From Rhodocytophaga rosea (lineage in GTDB: Bacteria; Bacteroidota; Bacteroidia; Cytophagales; 172606-1): 64,000 bases of DNA. The stretch lies in assembly GCF_010119975.1 (NCBI RefSeq), contig NZ_CP048222.1:7354501-7418500 (forward strand). Direction: 5' to 3'. The translations under genes were made by a program, and so were the position numbers. The notes under the pieces were generated by a model. The model saw only the letters and a program-made list of their open reading frames with translations. It made no database searches and had not been told where the DNA came from. Below are positions 55,315 to 63,141 of the stretch, piece by piece; position 1 is the stretch's first letter, and the number at the start of each line of letters is the position of its first letter.

Positions 55315-56082
55315 ATGAAGATATTTCTAAAATATGCAGCGACCCAGCTTTTGATAAGCCTGATAGTAAGCCTATACAATATGTCTCATGCACAAAATTT
55401 CCTGTTTGAATTTGGTACGCAGCGGAGTTTGAACAGTGTCACTATCGGGCCTGCAGAAAAAGAGATTCCTTTAAGATGGATAAATGTCAATACGAACACT
55501 GAAACCTGGTCTAAGCAGGAGAAAGGAGTGCTGGTTTGCTCAGGACATCCTATTGGTGTTATCCGCACGGAGAAGCAATATGAAAATTTTATGCTGCATA
55601 TCGAATGGAAACACATGGAAGCGGGAGGTAATTCAGGCGTTTTTGTATGGAGCAATGCTACACCAGATGAGAAAGCACGTTTGCCAAATGGGGTAGAAGT
55701 GCAGATGCTGGAACTGGACTGGGTAAATCTGAATAAACAAAACGGAGTGACACCTCCGATTGCCTATGTTCACGGCGAACTTTTCGGGGTAGGAGGGGTA
55801 GTAACCACTCCGGATAATCCCAGAGGAGAAAGAAGTAAATCCATTGAAAATTTATGTAAAGGCCGTGGTGAATGGAATACCTATGATGTAGTATGTGTAG
55901 ATGGGGTGATCAAACTTTCGGTGAACGGTAAATTTGTGAACGGCATCAGCCAGTCGACCCAGAAGAAAGGATATATCTGTCTGGAATCTGAAGGAGCAGA
56001 GATACATTTTCGCAATATGAAACTTATTGAATTGCCAGCCGGAGTCACTTCAGCTTCACAAACTGCACCGGAACTGCGCTAA
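55315..56082 (+). CDS. DUF1080 (3-keto-disaccharide hydrolase-like) exported protein
   Basis: 255 residues. A signal peptide at about 1-26 ([16 protein letters not shown]) is followed by a concanavalin-like beta-sandwich of the DUF1080 family. Landmarks are [77 protein letters not shown] and [20 protein letters not shown]. Some members hydrolyse 3-keto-glycosides made by Gfo/Idh/MocA oxidoreductases, and such an oxidoreductase is encoded directly upstream. The match to that activity is inference from context. Confidence 0.9.
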   Translation: MKIFLKYAATQLLISLIVSLYNMSHAQNFLFEFGTQRSLNSVTIGPAEKEIPLRWINVNTNTETWSKQEKGVLVCSGHPIGVIRTEKQYENFMLHIEWKHMEAGGNSGVFVWSNATPDEKARLPNGVEVQMLELDWVNLNKQNGVTPPIAYVHGELFGVGGVVTTPDNPRGERSKSIENLCKGRGEWNTYDVVCVDGVIKLSVNGKFVNGISQSTQKKGYICLESEGAEIHFRNMKLIELPAGVTSASQTAPELR

Positions 56083-56610
56083 CATTCTATGGGCAAATTG
56101 CCTGCTATTTCATGCAATTGTTTGTATATAACTATTAATCGTAGATCAGCTAAAATAATACCCATATAAAAATTAACATGCTTTAAAACTTATCACAGCT
56201 TTTGCAGGAGTCTCCTGATATAACCTTTGGGTCAGCACTTGCTATGATCGGGTTGTATAGAGGGATGGATGTAAAAGCGGAGCCTCTCCAGTCTTGGAGG
56301 AGGAATGCCACGATACGGACTCTATGAAATTCCCGGTTACGTATGCTACTTTTTATAACCGAATATTTGCCTTTTGTTAATACTTCAACCACTGAACTTC
56401 ATGAGTAGATAACTGCCTTTTCAGTGATCGTTACAGCTTTATTTTATCCTTGACGATTCCCATCCGTCGGGGACTTTTTTACATACATAACTTTCTTCAG
56501 CCATTAATCACGTGAAACAACCTTTGCTCCATTTTGTAAGGTACAAATTGGCTTTCGGTGGTCATAAAATAGAAATTAGTACCATCTAAAACATAATTAA
56601 TAAGTCTGAA
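56083..56610. other. Intergenic
   Basis: 528 bp. A 69-codon leftward ORF (56183-56392) ends in CKSCDKF but matches nothing I know. A short palindrome CAGGAGTCTCCTG lies near 56204-56216. No confident gene or RNA. Confidence 0.35.
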
Positions 56611-57249
56611 ATGTTATTTTCTATAAACACATATTACCCATCCTATCTTCTTGCATTTATATTTTTGATCCTGTTTTTGCCGCTCACCTCCTGCAAAGAA
56701 GAATCTGACCAGCCAGTTCCTATGGCTACTACTGTTATAGTACAAGGTAAAACATATCCCATTGTTTCCATCGGCCATCAACTCTGGACTACTATAAATT
56801 ATGATGGACCGGGAGGAATTCCCTATAAAACCGGAACTGAAAAACCAGAATATGGCCGCTATTATACTTTCCAGGAGGCAGCGGCTATTGAACTTCCAGA
56901 AGGATGGCGATTGCCTGCTATGGATGACTATATTACACTTGCTCAGAGCCAGGGCGTAGTTTTTACGAACCAGAGAGCAACCGGACAGGAAGCCATTAAA
57001 AAGCTGGCGGCACAAACTCACTGGCGGGTGATTTCCGGTACGAATGAATCAGGATTTAATGCCTTACCAGCTGGCTATAGCTTTCAGGGTTCTCAACCCA
57101 TGGATGGGGATATTAGCGAATTCTGGATGGCGGATGGCAATACAGTCTCTATTATGGAAGGTGCTACCGGAAAAGCACATAACATGATGTTTTATAGCAG
57201 TAATGAGCCAGGCTATCGTTTTAATCTGCGTTTTGTAAGGGATAAGTAA
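56611..57249 (+). CDS. FISUMP-domain lipoprotein
   Basis: Lipoprotein with Cys28 (LFLPLTSC). The rest is the 'Fibrobacter succinogenes major paralogous domain' (FISUMP, TIGR02145), a C-type-lectin-like fold. Landmarks are YPIVSIGHQLWTTINYDGPG, YGRYYTFQEAAAIELPEGWR, LPAMDDYITLAQSQG, WRVISGTNESGFNALPAGYS, and the end YRFNLRFVRDK. The function is unknown; the domain is widespread in secreted proteins of Bacteroidota and Fibrobacter, where it may bind ligands. 212 residues. It is followed by a strong hairpin shared with a convergent gene. Confidence 0.88.
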   Translation: MLFSINTYYPSYLLAFIFLILFLPLTSCKEESDQPVPMATTVIVQGKTYPIVSIGHQLWTTINYDGPGGIPYKTGTEKPEYGRYYTFQEAAAIELPEGWRLPAMDDYITLAQSQGVVFTNQRATGQEAIKKLAAQTHWRVISGTNESGFNALPAGYSFQGSQPMDGDISEFWMADGNTVSIMEGATGKAHNMMFYSSNEPGYRFNLRFVRDK

Positions 57250-57270
57250 TGGGGGTGGTGCTTACTTAGT

Positions 57271-57301
57271 AAAAGCTATGCATTTAAAATGCATAGCTTT
57301 T
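57271..57301. terminator. Bidirectional terminator between convergent genes
   Basis: Stem AAAAGCTATGCAT (57271-57283) pairs exactly with ATGCATAGCTTTT (57289-57301) around a 5-base loop. The A-run and T-run at the two ends make it usable from both strands. It lies 21 bp after the FISUMP stop and 31 bp before the stop of the leftward hypothetical gene. Confidence 0.85.
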
Positions 57302-57332
57302 AGTTTTACTGCCGTATGAGGGCTTTGGTAAA

Positions 57333-57926
57333 TCAATCGGTGGTTTTTCGTTTAGTACCTGTTGAGATAAATCCCTGGGCATCTAATTCTACACTGATAA
57401 TATTACTTGTACTATCCCGGTTAAATGTTAATTTGGCTTGATAATCCACAATTTCAAAAGTATCCTTTTGCTGCAATTTTTTTAAAATGGATTTTCCATG
57501 GCTTGTTTCCCCATATAAATCGCCATTATATACATAGATTTCCATGCTGGGGAAATCAGCAAACTCAAATAGGCCGGTATATTCTTTAAGTCCGGATTGT
57601 TGCCGTCCGATTGCTTCCCTTAATTTGAAAGGATAAACATTCATATACACGCCAGTACAGAAAATAATCTGTGTTGGAAATTGTTGAGGATTACATATCC
57701 ACTCATTCTTTTGTATGATGGTAGCATTTACTATAGACTGAATCTCCAGGCTGTTCAACATGCGGAATTTGTTGACAGAGTGATGGTGTATTTTATCCTG
57801 CAAATAAAAGTTAATAGAACTCTGTCTATCTACTGCATTTAGATCTTTGCTGTGTACATAACCAAAGCGCAGAATCATCCACATAATAAACAAGAAACTT
57901 AGAAGTCTTAATCCTGATTTTTTCAT
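57333..57926 (-). CDS. Exported hypothetical protein
   Basis: 197 residues, family not recognised. The N-terminus (KKSGLRLLSFLFIMWMILRF) is a signal peptide or single membrane anchor. The remainder is a mix of strands and helices, with two cysteines about 12 residues apart (WICNPQQF and IIFCTGVY), possibly a disulfide, and several aromatic strands (YTGLFEFADFPSMEIYVYNG). It is divergent from an AraC regulator with about 100 bp between starts, so the two may be functionally linked. The terminator at 57271-57301 ends its transcript. Confidence 0.7.
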   Translation of the reverse strand: MKKSGLRLLSFLFIMWMILRFGYVHSKDLNAVDRQSSINFYLQDKIHHHSVNKFRMLNSLEIQSIVNATIIQKNEWICNPQQFPTQIIFCTGVYMNVYPFKLREAIGRQQSGLKEYTGLFEFADFPSMEIYVYNGDLYGETSHGKSILKKLQQKDTFEIVDYQAKLTFNRDSTSNIISVELDAQGFISTGTKRKTTD

Positions 57927-58023
57927 AAAGAGATAATTTGTACGTTAATGTGTGTACAAAACTGTCAAGATTCCTTATAGTTTTATTATATTAAAAGGAG
58001 TTTCACTTGTAACAAAAGGAGTA

Positions 58024-59022
58024 ATGGCTATTGAAATCCAGGACATTGCAGATATCAATTCTCAACTTGCCAATAAATTTTTCCTCGCTGAAAGCAATAA
58101 TCAAAACCTGATCGAACACACCCAGACCCTTGCCCTTCCTTTTGGTAATCTTTTTTCAAAAGAATGGTATTTTGATGGAATCCGGATGGGGTATTCTGAT
58201 TGGGTTTTTTCAAGACCCATAGATATGCGATGGCACTATGATATTAAAGTGGACCTGGTCACTTTTCAGCTAAACCTGCATGGCGCTCTGATCATTGAGG
58301 ATAAAGAAACCCATGCCAGTTTCCTGCTGCCAGACCATCATCATAATTTGTTTTATTCCAACCCTGGCGTTAATAGCAGTGGACTATTAAAAAATAACAA
58401 TGGGCGGGTCAGTTTGTTTATGGTTCAATTTACAAAAGATAATTTTCTTTCCTTAACCCAGGGAGCCAATGAAGCCTTAGACCGCTTTAGCGAAAGTGTA
58501 ATGGTTGGAAAGCCGGCTGTTCTTTCCCCCAGAAACCTTCCCCTTGAAGCTTCTTTTAAAAATGTCATGCATAATATTCTGAACTGTGGGTATACAGCCG
58601 GAATAAAAAAAATGTACCTGTTATCTAAAACTATTGAGTTCCTTGTACTCCAGGCCGAAGCCTGTAATGCAGCTCTGATTCCAGCTTACAAATCCTTAAA
58701 ATCTGCCTATGACAAAGAATGTATGGTGTATGCAAAGGAGTATCTGTTGAAAAATCTGGAAGTGCCACCTAGTATTTCCCAGCTTTCTAAAATCGTAGGA
58801 ATTAATGAATATAAATTAAAAAGGGGCTTTAAAGAGATGTTTAACAATACAGTATTTGGATATGTAGCAGAAGCAAGGCTGGAAATAGCCAAGAATGATT
58901 TACTGGAAACAGATAAAAAAGTGATCGAAATAGCCTCAGACCTGGGCTATTCTTCACTTCAGCATTTCAGCCATGCCTTTAAGAAAAAATTTGGTTTTTC
59001 GCCTAATACGTTACGGAAATAA
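58024..59022 (+). CDS. AraC-family transcriptional regulator
   Basis: 332 residues from an ATG preceded by AAAAGGAGTA, one of the few good Shine-Dalgarno signals in the window. The frame is also open to a GTG at 57952, which is less likely. The N-terminal region (residues 1-220) is a sensor portion with FSRPIDMRWHYDIKVDLVTF and LLPDHHHNLFYSNPG, the arrangement of Bacteroidota AraC proteins of the siderophore-regulator kind (PchR-like). The C-terminal double HTH has PPSISQLSKIVGINEYKLKR and VIEIASDLGYSSLQHFSHAF, and ends GFSPNTLRK. Target unknown; the divergent hypothetical protein is a candidate. Confidence 0.9.
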   Translation: MAIEIQDIADINSQLANKFFLAESNNQNLIEHTQTLALPFGNLFSKEWYFDGIRMGYSDWVFSRPIDMRWHYDIKVDLVTFQLNLHGALIIEDKETHASFLLPDHHHNLFYSNPGVNSSGLLKNNNGRVSLFMVQFTKDNFLSLTQGANEALDRFSESVMVGKPAVLSPRNLPLEASFKNVMHNILNCGYTAGIKKMYLLSKTIEFLVLQAEACNAALIPAYKSLKSAYDKECMVYAKEYLLKNLEVPPSISQLSKIVGINEYKLKRGFKEMFNNTVFGYVAEARLEIAKNDLLETDKKVIEIASDLGYSSLQHFSHAFKKKFGFSPNTLRK

Positions 59023-59028
59023 AGTTCT

Positions 59029-59709
59029 CTAGGCTTTTTCAAGCATATACACCAGCATTTGTTTTCTTTCCCGGAAGCCCAGTTTTTCATACAATTTGCA
59101 GGCGGCTCTATTATCAGTGAATACGTGAAGAAAAGGAATGCGGGAAACGGCTGTTATCTTGTGAATCTGGCTGCTGATCAATTTTGCTGCATACCCTTTT
59201 CCGGTGTGATCCGGGTGTGTACACACCGCACTTACTTCTGTATAAGGATCAGGTTGCAGGCGTTGTCCCGTCATGGCAACCAGCGTGTTCTCCTGAAAAA
59301 TCCCCTCATAATTTCCAAACTCGATCGTGCGGGAATAAAACGGACCGGGTTTGGTCATAGCCGTCAGTTCCAGCATGGCTGGAATATGTTCGTCCTGTAA
59401 GGCAATGAGTTCCGTGTCCTGTGCCATAGGTGGGTACTGTGGCTGATACACCATTTGTAGCAGTGCTTTCTCCAGTTTAATATCCCATCCTGCAGGAATA
59501 GAGATTTTTCCTGGCGTAAAGAGAACTACAAAGCTTTTCTCCTGAAGTAGGGCATGTAATTCGTTTAATTCACGCTCACTATTGGTTTTCAGGCCGGCAA
59601 AAGGCCCCACATCTCTTCTTATATACTTAGCTTGTTCATTTCCAGAAGCGAAGTGCTTATTGCCGGTGACTAAGGCATTCCAGATCGGGTTATCAAGGAT
59701 ATGGGTCAT
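59029..59709 (-). CDS. GNAT-family N-acetyltransferase
   Basis: 226 residues. The C-terminal half is a GNAT (FR47-like) acetyl-CoA-binding fold: AVCTHPDHTGKGYAAKLISS contains the Q/RxxGxG/A-type pyrophosphate loop (HTGKGYA), followed by PFLHVFTDNRAACKLYEKLG and the terminal strand ERKQMLVYML. The N-terminal half (AGLKTNSERELNELHALLQE, VVLFTPGKISIPAGWDIKLE) is a second, degenerate half. The family acetylates small molecules or protein N-termini; the substrate is unknown. It converges tightly with the AraC gene (6 bp between stops). Confidence 0.9.
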   Translation of the reverse strand: MTHILDNPIWNALVTGNKHFASGNEQAKYIRRDVGPFAGLKTNSERELNELHALLQEKSFVVLFTPGKISIPAGWDIKLEKALLQMVYQPQYPPMAQDTELIALQDEHIPAMLELTAMTKPGPFYSRTIEFGNYEGIFQENTLVAMTGQRLQPDPYTEVSAVCTHPDHTGKGYAAKLISSQIHKITAVSRIPFLHVFTDNRAACKLYEKLGFRERKQMLVYMLEKA

Positions 59710-60054
59710 AAATAGGTGTCGGATCTTTTTGTTATCAAATTGGCTAATATATAATTTTCAGGGTGTGAAAGGTGGTTTAGGTACTATACCCACCAAAGGT
59801 GTAAAGTTGCTTAACTCAGAAATCAAATTTATACAATTAATCAAAAAGAAAGAAAATGCACTTATATCTATGGTTTAACTTTCTATAGTTTTAGAATTTT
59901 TAAAAATTTACTTTCGTTTATTTTTGTTTATTTTCTTTTTTCTTTGTTGTATTGTATGGTGGAGATATACATTCAGCACAAAGGCTAGACTATTGATTCA
60001 ATATAAGCCAGAGTGGGACTATAAGATCAGGACACTTCTAAACATTTCAGGGGT
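59710..60054. other. Intergenic upstream of sugar operon
   Basis: 345 bp with several TTT-rich stretches (59900-59950). It should contain the operon promoter and DeoR operator, but no unambiguous repeat was found. Confidence 0.35.
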
Positions 60055-60819
60055 ATGATGCCCAATCAGCGTAGAGACAAAATACTCGAGTTATTAAAGG
60101 AAGATGGTTCCGCTAAAGTGGTTGATCTGGCAAAGCTATTCAAAGTGACAGAAGTCACCATACGCCAGGATCTGGAGAAGCTGGAGAATGATGGCCTAGT
60201 GCTCCGGGAACATGGCGGTGCTTTCTTAAAGAATGTGGAAGACCAGGTCCGAACCTTTTCGCTGGCCCATCAGGATAACATGGGAAAGAAGGAATTGATT
60301 GCTAAAAAGTGCTTAGAGTTCATTGAAAGTGGTGATACCATTATTCTGGATTCGGGCTCTACCACCACTGAAATAGCGAAGAAACTGAGAGGAATGAAAA
60401 ACCTCACGGTAATCACCAATGCGGTAAATATTGCCTTGCTGTTAGGTGCCCAGCCAGGGATTGATGTAATTGTGACAGGAGGTGAGTTTAAGCCGCCAAC
60501 ACTTTCGTTAACTGGTCAGAAAGCAGCTGACTTTTTTAAAGGGCTGAATGTACAAAAGCTATTTCTGGCTACCGCAGGTATCTCCCTGAAATCGGGGCTA
60601 ACGTATCCAAGTATCAGCGATCTGGTAGTTAAAAAAGCCATGATCGATGCGGCTGATACAACCTATTTAGTGGCGGATTCTACCAAAATTGGCAAGAGTG
60701 CCTTTGCAAGCCTTGGCGCACTTTCGCTGATCGACTATATCATTACAGATTCTGGTATCGAAGATAAACATAAGCAGCTGTTGAAGGAACATGAAATAGA
60801 GCTGATCATAGCGAATTAA
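60055..60819 (+). CDS. DeoR/GlpR-family transcriptional regulator
   Basis: 254 residues. The N-terminal DeoR winged HTH (5-57) has RRDKILELLKEDGSAKVVDL and VTEVTIRQDLEKLENDGLVL, then REHGGAF. The DeoRC sensor domain (about 75-235) has LIAKKCLEFIESGDTIILDS, GSTTTEIAKKLRG, TVITNAVNIALLL and DTTYLVADSTKIGKSAFASL; it is isomerase-like and responds to phosphorylated sugars. It is the first gene of a tight rightward operon (19 bp to the isomerase-like gene) and probably represses it until a sugar phosphate appears. Confidence 0.93.
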   Translation: MMPNQRRDKILELLKEDGSAKVVDLAKLFKVTEVTIRQDLEKLENDGLVLREHGGAFLKNVEDQVRTFSLAHQDNMGKKELIAKKCLEFIESGDTIILDSGSTTTEIAKKLRGMKNLTVITNAVNIALLLGAQPGIDVIVTGGEFKPPTLSLTGQKAADFFKGLNVQKLFLATAGISLKSGLTYPSISDLVVKKAMIDAADTTYLVADSTKIGKSAFASLGALSLIDYIITDSGIEDKHKQLLKEHEIELIIAN

Positions 60820-60838
60820 AAATCGAAAGCAAACGAAA

Positions 60839-62248
60839 ATGAAAGAAAACATAAGTCTGGGAGTCATCATCGGAAACCGTGATTTTTTTCCTGATAAACT
60901 GGTAGGAGAATGCCGTTCCGACCTGATGGAAGCATTTAAGAAAGCAGGCGTGAAGCCGATTATGCTGGAAGAAAATCTGACTAAACTAGGAGGGGTAGAA
61001 ACGTTTGGGGATGCACAGAAATGTGCGGAATTATTCAGAAGGAATGCAGATAAAATCATGGGTGTGCTGGTGGTATTACCCAATTTCGGAGATGAAAAAG
61101 GCGTAGCCGAAACCCTGAAACTAGCCAGGCTGGATGTGCCGGTTTTGGTTCAGGCCTATCCGGATGATTTGAATAAGATGGATGTGGCCAGAAGACGGGA
61201 TGCCTGGTGTGGGAAGATTTCTGTGTGCAATAACCTGTATCAGTATGGAATCAAGTATTCTATTACCACTAAACACGTAGTTCATCCTTCTGATCCAAGC
61301 TTTGCTGCTGACCTGGCTAATTTTGTGGCTGTCTGCAGGGTTGTGAAAGGGTTGAAAAATGTACGGATTGGTGCCGTAGGCGCAAGACCAGGTGCTTTTA
61401 ATACGGTCCGTTACAGCGAGAAGATATTACAGCGGCATGGCATCTCCGTAGTTACCGTGGACTTATCGCATATTCTGGGTCATGCCAACCGGCTTACTAA
61501 AGAAGATGGGGTTGTAAAAGAACGGCTTGAAAAAATTAAAGGCTATTCCCCTACCGGACGTACCCCTGATGACAAACTGATCCAGATTGCCAAACTTGAT
61601 GTGGCGCTTACCCACTTTATGGACGAACATGCCCTGGATGCTACGGCTATTCAATGCTGGACTTCCCTGCAGCAGAATTACGGTTGTAATGTGTGTACCA
61701 GCATGAGTATGATGAGTGAAAATATGCTGCCCAGCGCCTGCGAAGTAGATGTGACAGGAACATTAAGTATGTATGCCATGCAACTGGCATCTGGTTCACC
61801 AAGTGCATTAGTTGACTGGAATAATAACTATGCAGAGGATGAAAACAAGTGTGTGCTGTTCCATTGCGGTAACTGGGCTAAATCATTTTTGCCGGATATT
61901 GAAATCAGTACGGCTCCCATTCTAGGCACAACCATCGGCGAAGAAAATACCTATGGAGCACTCGCCGGACGTACACCAGCTATGCCGCTGACCTATGGAA
62001 GAATCAGCACCGATGATCCGAAAGGCATCATTAAAGCCTATGTGGGCGAAGGCATGCTGACAGACGATACATTGAATACCTTCGGAACAAGAGCTGTAGC
62101 TGCTATTCCGAACCTGCAGAACCTGATGCAGTTTATTTGTAAGAACGGATTTGAACATCATGTAGTAATGAATGCTTCCAAAACAGCAGGCATTCTCCAG
62201 GAAGCCTTTGGGAATTATATGGGCTGGGAAGTGCAAAATTTCAATTAG
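60839..62248 (+). CDS. L-fucose/L-arabinose isomerase-family protein
   Basis: 469 residues with the L-fucose isomerase / AraA-like fold, a metal-dependent aldose-ketose isomerase. Likely metal ligands, by position, are Glu302 in SACEVDVTG, Asp326 in ALVDWNNN, and His440/His441 near the C-terminus (GFEHHVVMNAS). Other blocks are GVLVVLPNFGDEKGVAETLK, IGAVGARPGAFNTVRYSEKI and FHCGNWAKSFLP. It is distinct from both classical FucI (about 590 residues) and AraA (about 500), so it belongs to the poorly characterised 'fucose isomerase-like' group. The operon partner is a split transketolase, pointing to a pathway that isomerises an aldose and then splits a ketose. Substrate unknown. Confidence 0.9.
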   Translation: MKENISLGVIIGNRDFFPDKLVGECRSDLMEAFKKAGVKPIMLEENLTKLGGVETFGDAQKCAELFRRNADKIMGVLVVLPNFGDEKGVAETLKLARLDVPVLVQAYPDDLNKMDVARRRDAWCGKISVCNNLYQYGIKYSITTKHVVHPSDPSFAADLANFVAVCRVVKGLKNVRIGAVGARPGAFNTVRYSEKILQRHGISVVTVDLSHILGHANRLTKEDGVVKERLEKIKGYSPTGRTPDDKLIQIAKLDVALTHFMDEHALDATAIQCWTSLQQNYGCNVCTSMSMMSENMLPSACEVDVTGTLSMYAMQLASGSPSALVDWNNNYAEDENKCVLFHCGNWAKSFLPDIEISTAPILGTTIGEENTYGALAGRTPAMPLTYGRISTDDPKGIIKAYVGEGMLTDDTLNTFGTRAVAAIPNLQNLMQFICKNGFEHHVVMNASKTAGILQEAFGNYMGWEVQNFN

Positions 62249-62277
62249 CTATATTAAAAGCATAAAAGCTGAAGAAC

Positions 62278-63123
62278 ATGTCAGAACAGGAATTAGCACG
62301 TAAATCGATTCATTACCGGAAAAAGATTCTCCAGTATATTATGGAAGCTAAGGCAGGACATACTGGTGGCAGTCTTTCCTGTATTGATATCCTGAATGTA
62401 CTCTACAACCATACGCTGAATGTGAGTCCGGAAAATTTTACTTCGCCTGACCGTGACCGCTATATTCAAAGTAAAGGACATACAGTAGAAGCGCTGTTTG
62501 TAGTCTTAGCAGATAAAGGATTTTTTCCGGAAACAGACCTGCTGACGATGGGAAAATATGGGTCACATTACATTGGGCATCCCACCAGGAAAGTACATGG
62601 GGTGGAGCAAAATACCGGTGCACTCGGCCATGGTCTTCCACTCAGTGTTGGTACAGCCTTAGCTGCCAAAATGGATAACCGCCCGTACCGGGTATTTACG
62701 CTGCTGGGGGATGGAGAACTGCCGGAAGGTTCCAACTGGGAAGCAGCCCTCACTGCCGCACATTACAAGCTCGATAATCTGTGTGCCATTATAGACCATA
62801 ATAAATTACAAATTACCGGACCTACCAGTGAAGTGTGCAATACCGATCCCATTGATCAGAAATTTGAAAGTTTCGGCTGGTCGGTACGGCATGTGGATGG
62901 GCACAACATTCAAGCATTGAAAGAAACCTTCGAAGGAGTACCCTTTACGGATGGCAAACCAAGCCTTGTGATTGCGCATACCATTAAAGGAAAGGGCGTG
63001 AGTTACATGGAAAATGAGATCAAATGGCATCATGGGGTGCCTGATGACAAGCAATTCAGGCAAGCCATGGAAGAATTGAACCATGCGTTGGAAAGTGCAG
63101 AAAGAATAGAATCAATTATATAA
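62278..63123 (+). CDS. Transketolase, N-terminal subunit
   Basis: Thiamine-diphosphate half of a split transketolase (281 residues). TPP and Mg sites are GDGELPEGSNWEA at 144-156 with the acidic GDG and Asn175 in IIDHNKLQI. Active-site histidines are in AKAGHTGGS (His28), QSKGHTVEA (His68) and NTGALGHGLPLS (His118). It lacks the pyrimidine-binding and C-terminal domains, which are encoded by the next gene. It lies 29 bp after the isomerase-like gene and 18 bp before the C-terminal subunit. It transfers two-carbon ketol units between sugars; which ones is unknown here. Confidence 0.95.
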   Translation: MSEQELARKSIHYRKKILQYIMEAKAGHTGGSLSCIDILNVLYNHTLNVSPENFTSPDRDRYIQSKGHTVEALFVVLADKGFFPETDLLTMGKYGSHYIGHPTRKVHGVEQNTGALGHGLPLSVGTALAAKMDNRPYRVFTLLGDGELPEGSNWEAALTAAHYKLDNLCAIIDHNKLQITGPTSEVCNTDPIDQKFESFGWSVRHVDGHNIQALKETFEGVPFTDGKPSLVIAHTIKGKGVSYMENEIKWHHGVPDDKQFRQAMEELNHALESAERIESII

Positions 63124-63141
63124 CATCAAATTCTTTTACGG

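Noticed and set aside
56183-56392. 69-codon leftward ORF ending in CKSCDKF
   Set aside because: The two cysteines look tempting, but there is no supporting motif or neighbour; probably chance, possibly a relic.
60839-63123. Sulfoquinovose (sulfo-transketolase) or apiose pathway
   Set aside because: The isomerase plus split transketolase pattern is suggestive, but no diagnostic sulfosugar or apiose enzyme is visible in the window.
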